From NCBI GenBank assembly GCA_910587185.1, contig CAJULY010000002.1, forward strand, positions 124,001-188,000: 64,000 bases of DNA. The letters run 5' to 3'. The DNA comes from an uncultured Muribaculaceae bacterium. GTDB taxonomy: Bacteria > Bacteroidota > Bacteroidia > Bacteroidales > Muribaculaceae. A program made the translations under genes and the position numbers. Below are positions 6,767 through 15,298 of the stretch, piece after piece. Under the pieces are notes generated by a model, which saw only the letters and a program-made list of their open reading frames with translations, searched no databases and was not told the DNA's origin. The first letter of the stretch is position 1. Each line of letters begins with the position of its first letter.

Positions 6767-9247
6767 TTATTCCAGTCGGTTAAGAGTGTCGAGAAGTTTC
6801 TGTCCCAGACCGATTGTATAACCTGAGAGAATGAATACCACACGGTTGAAGGTATCGCCTACGATTATGACGGGCAGTTCATTCGACTGGGCAAGTTCTT
6901 TGAGCGCGTTGCCGATTTCTCCGGTCGAGTCGTAACCGAGAGTGACGGTATTGGGTAGAGCGTCAATTATCTCCTTGTCTTCTTTAGCGAGCGATCCTTC
7001 GTCTTCAGTCAGAATCACAATGGGAGTTCCATCAGCTTCAAGTTTCTCTTTTAAGGCGCCTATGTCGCGGAGCGCGTGATTGGAGGGTTCGTGTCCGGGT
7101 TTTACGAGCGCTACAACAAAGTAACCGCGGCCAGTTGCTGCGAGAATGGATTTTTCTGTCTTTGCTCCGGCAGGGGTGAATTTACTTTCTGAATTGAATG
7201 ATCCGAGAATCTGGATCTTTGTGTTGTCGGAACGAACCGTCAATTTTTCGTGGGCGTCATTATTTGTCAGATCAATGAAATCGATATGAGCAAGCACTCC
7301 TCCGTCAGCAAGACGCTGTCCGCTGGTCAGCATGTAAAGCCCGGGTTCGAGATCCTCGCCGTTTCGGAATGATGTACTCCAAGGATGGAAATCGGGATAG
7401 CTGAGAAGCTGCGGTTCTCCGTCAACAATTTTTGAAAGAGTGAAGTGGGAATAATAATGGGGATCTTCAACGGTTTTTGACGGAGTATAGTCAAGAGTCA
7501 GGCGGTGGCGTACGTTTGCCTGAGAAGAGGCTTTTTTGTCGAAAATGGCATCCTGCCATTTTCCGTCGGCATTCGCCCACTGAGGGGTTCCCGTAACGGG
7601 ATCTATTCTGGCAGGAATACCCATCGAACGGGCTGCTGCCACAAAAAATATGTCGCGGGAAAGTCCTGAGGTCCTGCGAACCTGCCATACCTCGGCGGGA
7701 TTCATGTTTATAGCCTCGGGAAACCATACAACCGAGCCGTCGATGTTGTCTGCGACCCATTTGGTCCAAAGGGCCGGATTATTACGATATTTTTTCTGAT
7801 CTTTTGCCGGTATATTTTTTGTGAAATAGCTTCGGAATGGAGTCAACTGTTCGTAGGCGATGCGCGGCGACATAACGTAATTGGAGAATAAGTCCTCCTT
7901 GAGATTGCCATTTTCAGCAACAATATGATCTTCGAGCACATCCATTGTCACATCGCTGAGGTCTTTATCGGAGAGCGATTTCAGCAGCGCGACAGCTTTA
8001 GGGCTATTGCCATGTTTTTTCAGGAAGTCGCCTATAGTTTTGTGATTGCCTCTTGATTTGGCAAGAATTTCGGAAATCTCATCTCCGGGAATAGCTTTGA
8101 CGAATGTAGCCACGTATGCATTTCTGATTGAATCCTCGATGGCGAAACGGCGGTCATTTTCCGCACGCATTTCGGGAGTCACATTGACTGAAATATTTCC
8201 CGGAACCGGAGGAACAATGTCATAATCCACATGGCGCAGTCCTGTCTGTTTTTTCGGGTCTATCGAAAGTGTTACATTGCGGTCTTTGCCGATGTGAAAT
8301 TTGTCGAAAGTGAAATTCTTACCGTCTGTAGCCCAGACCATCAGGTCGCCAAGGCCGGCTACAACCGAGGCATTGCCGTTGCTGTCCGTGGTCTTGGTGG
8401 CAATGGGATAGAATTCCGAATAGTTGTAAACTCTGAAGCTTACCTTAGCATCTTTCATCGGATTACCTTTGCTGTCAAGAACTTTCACACGTATTGTGTC
8501 AACTGGTGCGTAATGGTCAGTGACGTTGATATCCGTAATACCGTCGGCAGTTGAAAGAATTTCTTCCTTACCTGAGTAGGGCCCGAATACTCTGGCGTGC
8601 ATCAGCATACCGCGTGAAGCAGGTCCGTTGAACCATCCGAGATTAAGCACAGGCTCCGGTTCGCAAGCTCCCAGAAAATACCACTTACCGTCGGCCCATG
8701 CCTCAACCCAGGCATGGTTGTCGTCAGTATGGGCCCAACGCGGCGTATAGACCTGACGCGCGGGAATGCCCATGGCCCGAAGGGCGGCGACACCAAAGGT
8801 CGATTCCTCTCCGCAACGGCCAATTGCCGAGCTCACAGACGCAAGGGGAGAATGTGTGCGGCTGTCGGAGGGCTGATAGGTGACTTTTTCATGACACCAG
8901 TGGTTTATTTCCATGATTGCGTCTTTCATCGACATCCCTTTGACGCGATCTTTCAATTCATTATAGAAAACTTCCCGGTGATTGTCAAGATACTCGTTGT
9001 TTATTCGGAGGGGTACGACGAAATGGAGGAATTCTTTCTCGGGAACCTGTTGCCCCCAAGGCATTTCTTCGCGGGCTTTAAGAGACATATCGACATTATG
9101 GCTGAAGAAGTCCCGGGAATAATTGGCAGAGTCAGCCAACGGCATATATTTGTATAGCATATCCATGCTTTTCTGTTTCAGGGTCTGCGCTCCAAGACCT
9201 GAAACAGCCAGAAATGCTATAAGGAGCGTGGTTAATTTTTTTGTCAT
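6767..9247 (-). CDS. Secreted transglutaminase-like protein with a second, cysteine-less copy and a thioredoxin-fold tail
   Basis: An 826-residue protein with a signal peptide (residues 1-20, cut near GLGAQ). The transglutaminase-like core at about 100-200 has Cys145 in GRCGEESTF, then MGIPAR and His178 in DDNHAWVEAW; a clear third Asp is not obvious. A carboxypeptidase-regulatory-like beta domain follows at about 245-320. Near 525-570 the pattern recurs (SGLSRDIFF, MGIPARIDP) but with no Cys at the nucleophile position. The last ~120 residues resemble a thioredoxin or peroxiredoxin fold (GRGYFVVALVKPG, PIVILTEDE) without redox cysteines. It is the last gene of an operon with cutC and a fucosidase. 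A periplasmic glycan- or peptide-processing role is inferred; the substrate is unknown. Confidence 0.8.
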   Translation of the reverse strand: MTKKLTTLLIAFLAVSGLGAQTLKQKSMDMLYKYMPLADSANYSRDFFSHNVDMSLKAREEMPWGQQVPEKEFLHFVVPLRINNEYLDNHREVFYNELKDRVKGMSMKDAIMEINHWCHEKVTYQPSDSRTHSPLASVSSAIGRCGEESTFGVAALRAMGIPARQVYTPRWAHTDDNHAWVEAWADGKWYFLGACEPEPVLNLGWFNGPASRGMLMHARVFGPYSGKEEILSTADGITDINVTDHYAPVDTIRVKVLDSKGNPMKDAKVSFRVYNYSEFYPIATKTTDSNGNASVVAGLGDLMVWATDGKNFTFDKFHIGKDRNVTLSIDPKKQTGLRHVDYDIVPPVPGNISVNVTPEMRAENDRRFAIEDSIRNAYVATFVKAIPGDEISEILAKSRGNHKTIGDFLKKHGNSPKAVALLKSLSDKDLSDVTMDVLEDHIVAENGNLKEDLFSNYVMSPRIAYEQLTPFRSYFTKNIPAKDQKKYRNNPALWTKWVADNIDGSVVWFPEAINMNPAEVWQVRRTSGLSRDIFFVAAARSMGIPARIDPVTGTPQWANADGKWQDAIFDKKASSQANVRHRLTLDYTPSKTVEDPHYYSHFTLSKIVDGEPQLLSYPDFHPWSTSFRNGEDLEPGLYMLTSGQRLADGGVLAHIDFIDLTNNDAHEKLTVRSDNTKIQILGSFNSESKFTPAGAKTEKSILAATGRGYFVVALVKPGHEPSNHALRDIGALKEKLEADGTPIVILTEDEGSLAKEDKEIIDALPNTVTLGYDSTGEIGNALKELAQSNELPVIIVGDTFNRVVFILSGYTIGLGQKLLDTLNRLE

Positions 9248-9276
9248 GATATTTTGATATGGCTTTAATGAAATAT

Positions 9277-10047
9277 TCAGTTATGGTCTTTGATTATATT
9301 TGAAAGTTGCGAAACGATAGCTGGATCAGTTGTCATACGCGAGTATTCGTCACTGTCGGGTGCGCCCATGGCCACTCCTTCGTTCCGGAATCCCATTTTG
9401 CTTCCTATGCGGCTCCTGGCCGAAGCATGTAGTTCGTGTACTCTTGATCTGTCAAGTATTTCCTTGGCATTACCGGGATTGACGCCACTTCCGGCGAGAA
9501 TTGTTATTTTCTCTCCGGAAAGTTCATTCAGATGTCTTAGCTTTTCAACTCCAGCAAGTGCAGTCGGGGACTGCCCTGAAGTAAGCACGCGGTTGCAACC
9601 GAGATCCATAAGCTGCATGAGGGCTTTGTCTGCATCAGCACAGAGATCGAATGCGCGGTGGAAAGTAAGATTCATTCCTTTTGCTCGTGTTGACATGCGG
9701 CTACACGCATCCATATCAATGGAACCGTCAGGAAGAAGGGCTCCTATGACCACGCCATCGGCGCCGGCTTCACGGGCTGCGTCTATATCATCAAGCATTA
9801 TGCTTACTTCTTCCTCCGAATAGAGAAAGTCGCCTTCACGAGGACGAATCAGAACATGGACAAGAAGGCGGTTTTGGCGCGTCTCATCTTTATGAGCGGC
9901 TTCGACTGCAGCCCGGATCAAGCCTATAGAAGGTGTGAGACCGCCACATTCAAGACCACTGCAAAGCTCGACACGATCCGCGCCTCCTGTCAATGCGGCG
10001 TGAACGCTTTCGATGTCACCGCAGCATATTTCAAGTTTCCTTTCCAT
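9277..10047 (-). CDS. cutC: CutC family TIM-barrel protein
   Basis: A 256-residue protein beginning MERKLEICCGD. Family segments are GGADRVELCSGL, GGLTPS, HVLIRPREGDF, TFHRAFD and VLTSGQSP. The family is named for copper homeostasis in E. coli, but its biochemical activity is poorly established. An ATG eight codons further up exists (10071) but lies inside the fucosidase gene. ATG 10047, four bases after the fucosidase stop, gives the normal CutC N-terminus. Its place between a fucosidase and a transglutaminase-like gene suggests a role tied to glycan use (inference). Confidence 0.9.
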   Translation of the reverse strand: MERKLEICCGDIESVHAALTGGADRVELCSGLECGGLTPSIGLIRAAVEAAHKDETRQNRLLVHVLIRPREGDFLYSEEEVSIMLDDIDAAREAGADGVVIGALLPDGSIDMDACSRMSTRAKGMNLTFHRAFDLCADADKALMQLMDLGCNRVLTSGQSPTALAGVEKLRHLNELSGEKITILAGSGVNPGNAKEILDRSRVHELHASARSRIGSKMGFRNEGVAMGAPDSDEYSRMTTDPAIVSQLSNIIKDHN

Positions 10048-10051
10048 AATG

Positions 10052-11347
10052 TTATTTCGTTTCAAGTTCAATGACGTGGTCTATATCGTCGGGGACACTT
10101 TCAAGGTGAAGAGTTATGCCTCCCTGCTTGTTCTTTGAAAATTTAACAGGCGTACCGTCCAGAAATCGTTTAGCCTTTTTGACCTTACATGAGAGGGGGA
10201 GATCTATGTCGGCGGTTTCTGCAGAAAGGATGTGGACGAAGAGCCGGTTCCCTTTACGGGTTGTGGTACCCCAGGATTGAGCGGGGAAATCTCCGGCTTC
10301 AGTAGCATAAAACGTGTCGCCATAGGTATTCATCCATTTGCCTATCTCTTTAAATCGCGCAAGGGCTGCTGCGGGGATCTCGCCGTTTGGCTGAGGTCCT
10401 ACATTCATAAGGAGATTCGCTCCCATACCGGCTGCTTTTACCAGGAGGTGGATGAGAGTCCGTGTATCTTTGTAGTTCTGGTCAGCGACCTTGTAGCCCC
10501 ACATGCCGTTCATCGTCTCACATGTTTCCAGTGGCAAACGTGAAATTTCCTGACCCGATAAGCCTGCTTTGTTTTCTCCGGGAAGGTCTCGCTCGAATAT
10601 CTGGATATCTTCGCCGGCATGGGGCGTGATATGATGATTATTGCCGATAAGACATGCCGGCTGGAGACTGTGGATCATTTCATATTGCTTGTCAAGCTGC
10701 CAGTCAAACGGAACGCTGTCCTGGTCATGATCCCAGTGTCCGTCAAACCATATCGCACCGATTTCACCATAATTCGTAAGAAGCTCACGCAATTGAGCGT
10801 TCATGAAGTTATAGTAGCTGTTCCAATCTTCCTTATCGCGTGGAACACCTGTTTTCAGTCCTGTGCGGCCTTTCGGGTAGTCTGGTCGTCCCCAGTCTAT
10901 GTGGGAATAGTAGAGATGCAGTTTGATGCCTTGTTTGTGACACTCTTCTGCCAGTTCTTTAATGACATCGCGCTTGAAAGGAGTCTCGTCCACAATGTTG
11001 TAATCCGATTGCTCCGTATCCCACATCGAAAAACCGTCATGGTGGCGTGATGTGAAGCATATATATTTGGCTCCGGCTTCTTTGATGGCTTTGACCCACG
11101 CGGCAGCGTCGAAATTGGCCGGATAGAACGCAGATGCCGCTTTTTTATACTCATCGGCCGATATTCCGCTTTGAAGATACCATTCACCTTGTGCGAACAT
11201 GCTGTATATGCCCCAGTGGATGAATACGCCGAATCCATTGTCGGCAAATTCTTGCCTGGCCTTGATATTTTCAGCGGTAGGAGTGTAAGGTGCTGCGGAC
11301 GCACCTAATGACATGGCAATAAGAAAAGATGCAATGTATTTTCTCAT
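10052..11347 (-). CDS. Alpha-L-fucosidase, GH29
   Basis: A 431-residue secreted glycoside hydrolase with a signal peptide at 1-18 (cut after SLGASA). GH29 features are GVFIHWGIYS at 40-49, FTSRHHDGFSMWD at 98-110, and the predicted nucleophile Asp202 in GAIWFDGHWD. It would release alpha-linked fucose from host mucin glycans or plant glycans in the periplasm. It is the first gene of an operon with cutC (4-base gap) and the transglutaminase-like gene. At 431 residues it is short for GH29, with only a small C-terminal beta domain. No susCD pair is next to it, so this is not a classic polysaccharide utilisation locus. Confidence 0.93.
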   Translation of the reverse strand: MRKYIASFLIAMSLGASAAPYTPTAENIKARQEFADNGFGVFIHWGIYSMFAQGEWYLQSGISADEYKKAASAFYPANFDAAAWVKAIKEAGAKYICFTSRHHDGFSMWDTEQSDYNIVDETPFKRDVIKELAEECHKQGIKLHLYYSHIDWGRPDYPKGRTGLKTGVPRDKEDWNSYYNFMNAQLRELLTNYGEIGAIWFDGHWDHDQDSVPFDWQLDKQYEMIHSLQPACLIGNNHHITPHAGEDIQIFERDLPGENKAGLSGQEISRLPLETCETMNGMWGYKVADQNYKDTRTLIHLLVKAAGMGANLLMNVGPQPNGEIPAAALARFKEIGKWMNTYGDTFYATEAGDFPAQSWGTTTRKGNRLFVHILSAETADIDLPLSCKVKKAKRFLDGTPVKFSKNKQGGITLHLESVPDDIDHVIELETK

Positions 11348-11380
11348 GGTTATTGTTAATTTATGTTGTGACGTGTGAAA

Positions 11381-11429
11381 ACAAAGAAAGCTCTATCGAG
11401 CAAAAATGTTGAATAGAGCACTTCTTTGT
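11381..11429 (-). terminator. Candidate terminator after the DUF3127 gene
   Basis: An imperfect hairpin with outer arms ACAAAGAA/TTCTTTGT and inner arms GCTCTAT/ATAGAGC, separated by a small bulge, with a 16-base loop. It lies 19 bases beyond the stop of the DUF3127 gene. The T-run after it is weak, so the call is moderate. Confidence 0.5.
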
Positions 11430-11447
11430 AAACTGATATGGACCGGT

Positions 11448-11819
11448 TCAGAAGGGAAGATCCTCATCGCCGCTTGACTGCATGGGGTCAAAAGCGGGAG
11501 CGGGAGGAACATCCGGCATGTTCTGGAATGGCTGGGCAGCAGGCTGTGCGGCTCCGTTTTTCTCAGCTTTCCATCCGCGGATGCTGGTGAACCAACGGCC
11601 GTTGTATTCACGGCTTTCTATATCGAAACTCAGGGTTATGTCATCTCCTACGGAAAGAGGATATTGATCGGCACGGTCACCGAAGAAATCGAAATGGACT
11701 TTGCGGGGATAGGTTTCCTGAGTCTCGAGAACATATTCCCGTTTTTTCCAGTTGTTCCCGCTTTTCGATACTCCTGACATCTCAGGAAGGGCAACTATAA
11801 TTTTTCCTTTAATTTCCAT
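11448..11819 (-). CDS. DUF3127 protein with an SSB-like acidic C-terminal tail
   Basis: A 123-residue cytoplasmic protein of the DUF3127 family. Residues 1-85 are rich in beta strand (MEIKGKIIVALPE, KKREYVLET, ITLSFDIESREYNGRWF) and could form an OB-type barrel. A Pro/Ala-rich linker then leads to the last residues SSGDEDLPF. That tail closely resembles the DDDIPF tip with which single-stranded DNA-binding proteins recruit repair enzymes. The family function is unknown to me; single-stranded nucleic-acid binding is inferred from the architecture. It is a single gene with its own promoter. Confidence 0.8.
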   Translation of the reverse strand: MEIKGKIIVALPEMSGVSKSGNNWKKREYVLETQETYPRKVHFDFFGDRADQYPLSVGDDITLSFDIESREYNGRWFTSIRGWKAEKNGAAQPAAQPFQNMPDVPPAPAFDPMQSSGDEDLPF

Positions 11820-11845
11820 TGTTTGTTATGTTGAATAAGATTTTA

Positions 11846-11853
11846 CAAAGTTA
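11846..11853 (-). promoter_or_regulatory. Promoter -7 element of the DUF3127 gene
   Basis: TAACTTTG fits TAnnTTTG, with TTG at 11874-11876 exactly 20 bases upstream. The ATG is 26 bases downstream of the element. Confidence 0.7.
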
Positions 11854-11935
11854 CGGAATGCTCTTCAATTATGCAAATCAGATATTGCGATGAACTCAGA
11901 ACCCGATGCAACTCCTTTGGGCGGAAATATATCCA

Positions 11936-13774
11936 TTAAAGCTTCTTGCCAAGGCGGTTATATATAGTCGGCTCTCCGTTTTTGGTGACGGTTATAGTAT
12001 CTTCCGAGAGATTTTCGATCGGGTCATATTTGATCGGTATGACTGTGTGTCCTGTCGAATCTATTGCTCCCCAACGGTCTTTTTTTCTAACGGGAGCCAG
12101 ACCGTTGATAAACGGAAGCGCTTCATCATATTTCAGCTTTATTACTATCTTGCCTGTAGTATCCATATAGCCGTATTTACCGTCAAGACTCACGGCATAG
12201 AGATTGTCGCTTACCGGACCCATAGTGTCGTAAGTCGAGATAACGACCTCATGGCCGTTTTTATCCAAAAGTCCGTATTTGCCGTTTTTAAGAGTGCGGG
12301 CAAGACCGGAATCCTCAAATGATGAGATGCTGTCGTATGTGGCATGAACCTTTTCCAATCCGTCACGACCAATATATCCGAATAAACGTGATTTTTCGAC
12401 CCGGGACAAGTCATTGACGAAAGGCTCCATTTTTTGATATTTCGGGGCTACAAGATATTCACCGCTTTTTGCCACCAATCCCCATAAATCGTGAAGCCTT
12501 ACCCGTGCGACACCCTTTTCATAATCTGTGACCTCATTGTAAATGGGTTTCACAACCTCAAAACCATCAGTGTCAATAAATCCATAATTGCCTGATCTCA
12601 AGACTATGGCTCTGTCTCCGACAAAAGGCATTATTTCATCATACAGGAGATCATTGACAAGCACTCCTCCCTCGGTGATTACAGCAAGCTTTCCCGACCG
12701 TTTTATCTTACCGATACCTTTGAAGAATTCAACCGGCTGAAAAGTTCCTTCCCGGTCAATTATTCCTTCCTTGGAGCCTTTCGTGACAAGCGCATATTCG
12801 CCGAAAAAATCCGCCGCCTTTGCGTAAGGTACGCTTGTCAGTAAAGAGCCGTCCGGTTTGACATAATTATATCCTTCACTTGCATGCACTCTCGCAAGTC
12901 CATCTTTGAAAGGAAAGATTTCAGAATACCTGATGGCTGTCAGCTCTTTCATCTTTTTGTTGACGAGCCCGTAAAGTCCGTTGACTTTGACGAGTGCGGT
13001 TTCCGGATCGCCGAGTTCTCCATAGGGATGTACTTCATCATAAAGCATTGAGAAATCAATATTCAGCGTAGAGTCTATTTCCGCACGACGCCCGTGAAGA
13101 GCGACTAATTTAGGCGCTCCAATAGAATCTATCTCTATCTCGTCGAAAACCACAGGAATGATTTCATTGCCGGCTTTATCGATTGCTCCGTACTTTTCAC
13201 CGTTCTTTACAATCCCGAGGTTGGATGCAAAAGGAAAGACGAGATCGTATTTTATTCCCGAGAGATCAATTCCATGGCGATCGACATATCCCCATTTGCC
13301 ATCTTTTTTTACTGCATAGAAATTGTATGTCGGGTTCATTATCTCCTCATATTTAATGGGGATGACCATCGCTCCGTCGCGGTTTATAGTGCCGTAAAGA
13401 TCATTGAGCATAACTGTGGCCTCGCCGTTTTCAAAATCCGATGCGCCTTCATAAATCAGTGGGATTACTTCTTTCCCGTTAAGATCGACATAACCGAAAA
13501 GATTGTTGTTTGAAACCGGGATTCTCTCATCCGAAGCATTCCCGTGCCAGTCATAACGGGTCTCGATATCGGCATATACGCTTTCAAGAGATGGCCGAGG
13601 AGCCCGGTTGGCGACAGGTCGTGTCTGTTTTTTCTTTGCACTATAGACTTTTTTCGCAGTAGATTGTATTTCAGGTCGCAATATGGATGTCTGCGACATG
13701 GCCATAAAAGGCATTGTGATTGAAATCGCAATCACAATGCCTCCGGCTATTTTTTTGAATCTGTTGATTATCAT
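11936..13774 (-). CDS. Exported WG-repeat protein
   Basis: A 612-residue protein with an N-terminal hydrophobic signal (IVIAISITMPFMAMSQ). Most of the rest is tandem WG-type repeats of about 45-55 residues, with cores such as KWGYVDRHG, LYGLVNKKM, NYGFIDTDG, KYGYMDTTG and RWGAIDSTG, each followed by a VIPIKYDEI-like strand; I count roughly ten. WG repeats are beta-rich modules of poorly defined, presumably binding, function. The start is set at ATG 13774, because the promoter -7 box ends 9 bases upstream of it and longer versions would begin inside or before the promoter. No neighbour gives a pathway clue. Confidence 0.85.
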   Translation of the reverse strand: MIINRFKKIAGGIVIAISITMPFMAMSQTSILRPEIQSTAKKVYSAKKKQTRPVANRAPRPSLESVYADIETRYDWHGNASDERIPVSNNNLFGYVDLNGKEVIPLIYEGASDFENGEATVMLNDLYGTINRDGAMVIPIKYEEIMNPTYNFYAVKKDGKWGYVDRHGIDLSGIKYDLVFPFASNLGIVKNGEKYGAIDKAGNEIIPVVFDEIEIDSIGAPKLVALHGRRAEIDSTLNIDFSMLYDEVHPYGELGDPETALVKVNGLYGLVNKKMKELTAIRYSEIFPFKDGLARVHASEGYNYVKPDGSLLTSVPYAKAADFFGEYALVTKGSKEGIIDREGTFQPVEFFKGIGKIKRSGKLAVITEGGVLVNDLLYDEIMPFVGDRAIVLRSGNYGFIDTDGFEVVKPIYNEVTDYEKGVARVRLHDLWGLVAKSGEYLVAPKYQKMEPFVNDLSRVEKSRLFGYIGRDGLEKVHATYDSISSFEDSGLARTLKNGKYGLLDKNGHEVVISTYDTMGPVSDNLYAVSLDGKYGYMDTTGKIVIKLKYDEALPFINGLAPVRKKDRWGAIDSTGHTVIPIKYDPIENLSEDTITVTKNGEPTIYNRLGKKL

Positions 13775-13782
13775 GACGAGTG

Positions 13783-13790
13783 CAAAGGTA
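13783..13790 (-). promoter_or_regulatory. Promoter -7 element of the WG-repeat gene (near-leaderless)
   Basis: TACCTTTG fits TAnnTTTG, with TTG at 13811-13813 exactly 20 bases upstream. Only 8 bases separate the element from the ATG at 13774, so the transcript would have almost no 5' leader. Confidence 0.7.
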
Positions 13791-13827
13791 ACATAAACCT
13801 GCCGTCTCGCCAAATTTTATCTGTTTT

Positions 13828-15162
13828 TCAGAAAGAAAATTGAGCAACAGCCCCGATTCTTTTGGCCCAACGGTGTTCTCCGCTGAAATTCTTGCGCATT
13901 CCAAAATCGAACTCAGCGCCGACCTGAATCCTTTCTGTCAGGTTCCAAAAAACATTGACATCTCCGAAAAGACCGTATTTGTATTCCGACGGAGCCACAG
14001 TTTTCGACGGAAGAAATCGAGTCTGACTGAATGAAGTGCTGACAAACAGATTAGGCTTGAAATTATATTGCAGTCCAAGATTCCATCCAAAAGCTGCGGG
14101 AGCATACATTTCTCCGGGTCTGTCGGGATCGCCTATCAGATCGTAGGCGCCTATCAGAAGATCTCCTCCCATCCCAGCATATCCGTGCCCGTAATTAGCC
14201 GTGGCATAGACCGTGACGGGAATAATTGGATGGAAAACAGAACTTAATTGCATTCCCCATCCCGCTTTATAGTGGTTTTTTGAAGCCAACATGTCGCGGT
14301 AGGAAAGAGATCTGATTATACCGGCCAGTCTCACGTGTGATGTTCGTCCCCATTCATATTGTAGGAATGCGGCTGCGTCAGGAATCCACTCGTCAACTTT
14401 CTCAGTTTCTGTATTGTCAGCGTCAACCTGTGTGGAGGGCGTTTCCATAGAGAGTGCCATAACCCATCTTTTTTTGATTCTCGGCATCCATCTGACAAGT
14501 ACCGAGGTGTTTGAAAGTTTGTTATTTGGCCCCTGGGCATCAACTGTTGGCGGAACTGCTGCGGGATCACTGAATGTGGAGGATGCATATCCTATGGTGA
14601 AGTTATTGATGGTGGCGTATGCTTTTTTGAGATGAAAGTCTCGTGAATTGTAGCCGTTGAAATTCGCTTCTATATATAAAGAATAGTCCCCTAAAGCTTT
14701 ATTACTGCCTATAACTCTGAAAAACAAACAAGTACCGGCAGGAGTGGTGCCGAATTTTCTCATTTTTGCCGGATCGGGATTCATCGGAATCAGATATGGT
14801 GCAAAGCCTGAGGCCGGGATCGCACCACCCCAGTCGAAATAGCCGCGCATCCTGACTGCACCTCCGATCCCCATAGCGAGTGTAGTGTCGCGGCTGAGAA
14901 ACAGGAAGTACGGCGCTTCAGGGTCTTGAAAATGGCGGAACTGGTCATAATAGAATTTGTCTATCAAAGCTCTTATCGAATCATTGTATTTTTGACCGTA
15001 GGTCGAATTCGTTCCGGATTCGATAAAAAGGACTTTATGGGAGTTCAATATCGAGTCGTGCATGCGGTCTGCAAGACTTTTAGTTTTACCTTCCGGAAAC
15101 TGTGCCATCGAAGCTATCAATGACAATGACAGGACACAAAAAAATAGAATGAATCTTTTCAT
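13828..15162 (-). CDS. Outer-membrane porin-like beta-barrel (DcaP-like)
   Basis: A 444-residue protein with a signal peptide (MKRFILFFCVLSLSLIASMAQ). A short helical segment (residues ~45-75) is followed by a long series of alternating strands and ends in AQFSF, a terminal aromatic typical of outer-membrane barrels. The order of a periplasmic coiled segment then a barrel, with RMRGYFDWGG and SLYIEANF, resembles DcaP-type porins. ATG 15162 is chosen because it gives a clean signal peptide; upstream in-frame codons would add a non-signal stretch and run into the dnaJ terminator. The substrate is unknown. Confidence 0.75.
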   Translation of the reverse strand: MKRFILFFCVLSLSLIASMAQFPEGKTKSLADRMHDSILNSHKVLFIESGTNSTYGQKYNDSIRALIDKFYYDQFRHFQDPEAPYFLFLSRDTTLAMGIGGAVRMRGYFDWGGAIPASGFAPYLIPMNPDPAKMRKFGTTPAGTCLFFRVIGSNKALGDYSLYIEANFNGYNSRDFHLKKAYATINNFTIGYASSTFSDPAAVPPTVDAQGPNNKLSNTSVLVRWMPRIKKRWVMALSMETPSTQVDADNTETEKVDEWIPDAAAFLQYEWGRTSHVRLAGIIRSLSYRDMLASKNHYKAGWGMQLSSVFHPIIPVTVYATANYGHGYAGMGGDLLIGAYDLIGDPDRPGEMYAPAAFGWNLGLQYNFKPNLFVSTSFSQTRFLPSKTVAPSEYKYGLFGDVNVFWNLTERIQVGAEFDFGMRKNFSGEHRWAKRIGAVAQFSF

Positions 15163-15234
15163 AATGTAATGAATTAATAGACAATGATCATATATGAAAC
15201 GTTTTCTGTCAAGGCATTGTTTAGGGAGAAATAA

Positions 15235-15258
15235 AAAAGAGCCCTTGAGGGCTCTTTT
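15235..15258 (-). terminator. Terminator of grpE-dnaJ
   Basis: Perfect 10-base arms AAAAGAGCCC and GGGCTCTTTT flank a TTGA loop. It lies about 40 bases after the dnaJ stop, and on the minus strand the helix is followed by TTATTTCTCC. It also isolates dnaJ from the porin gene downstream. Confidence 0.85.
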
Positions 15259-15298
15259 GTTCAATAATATCTGAGGAAAAATATGGTTGTTGGGACTG

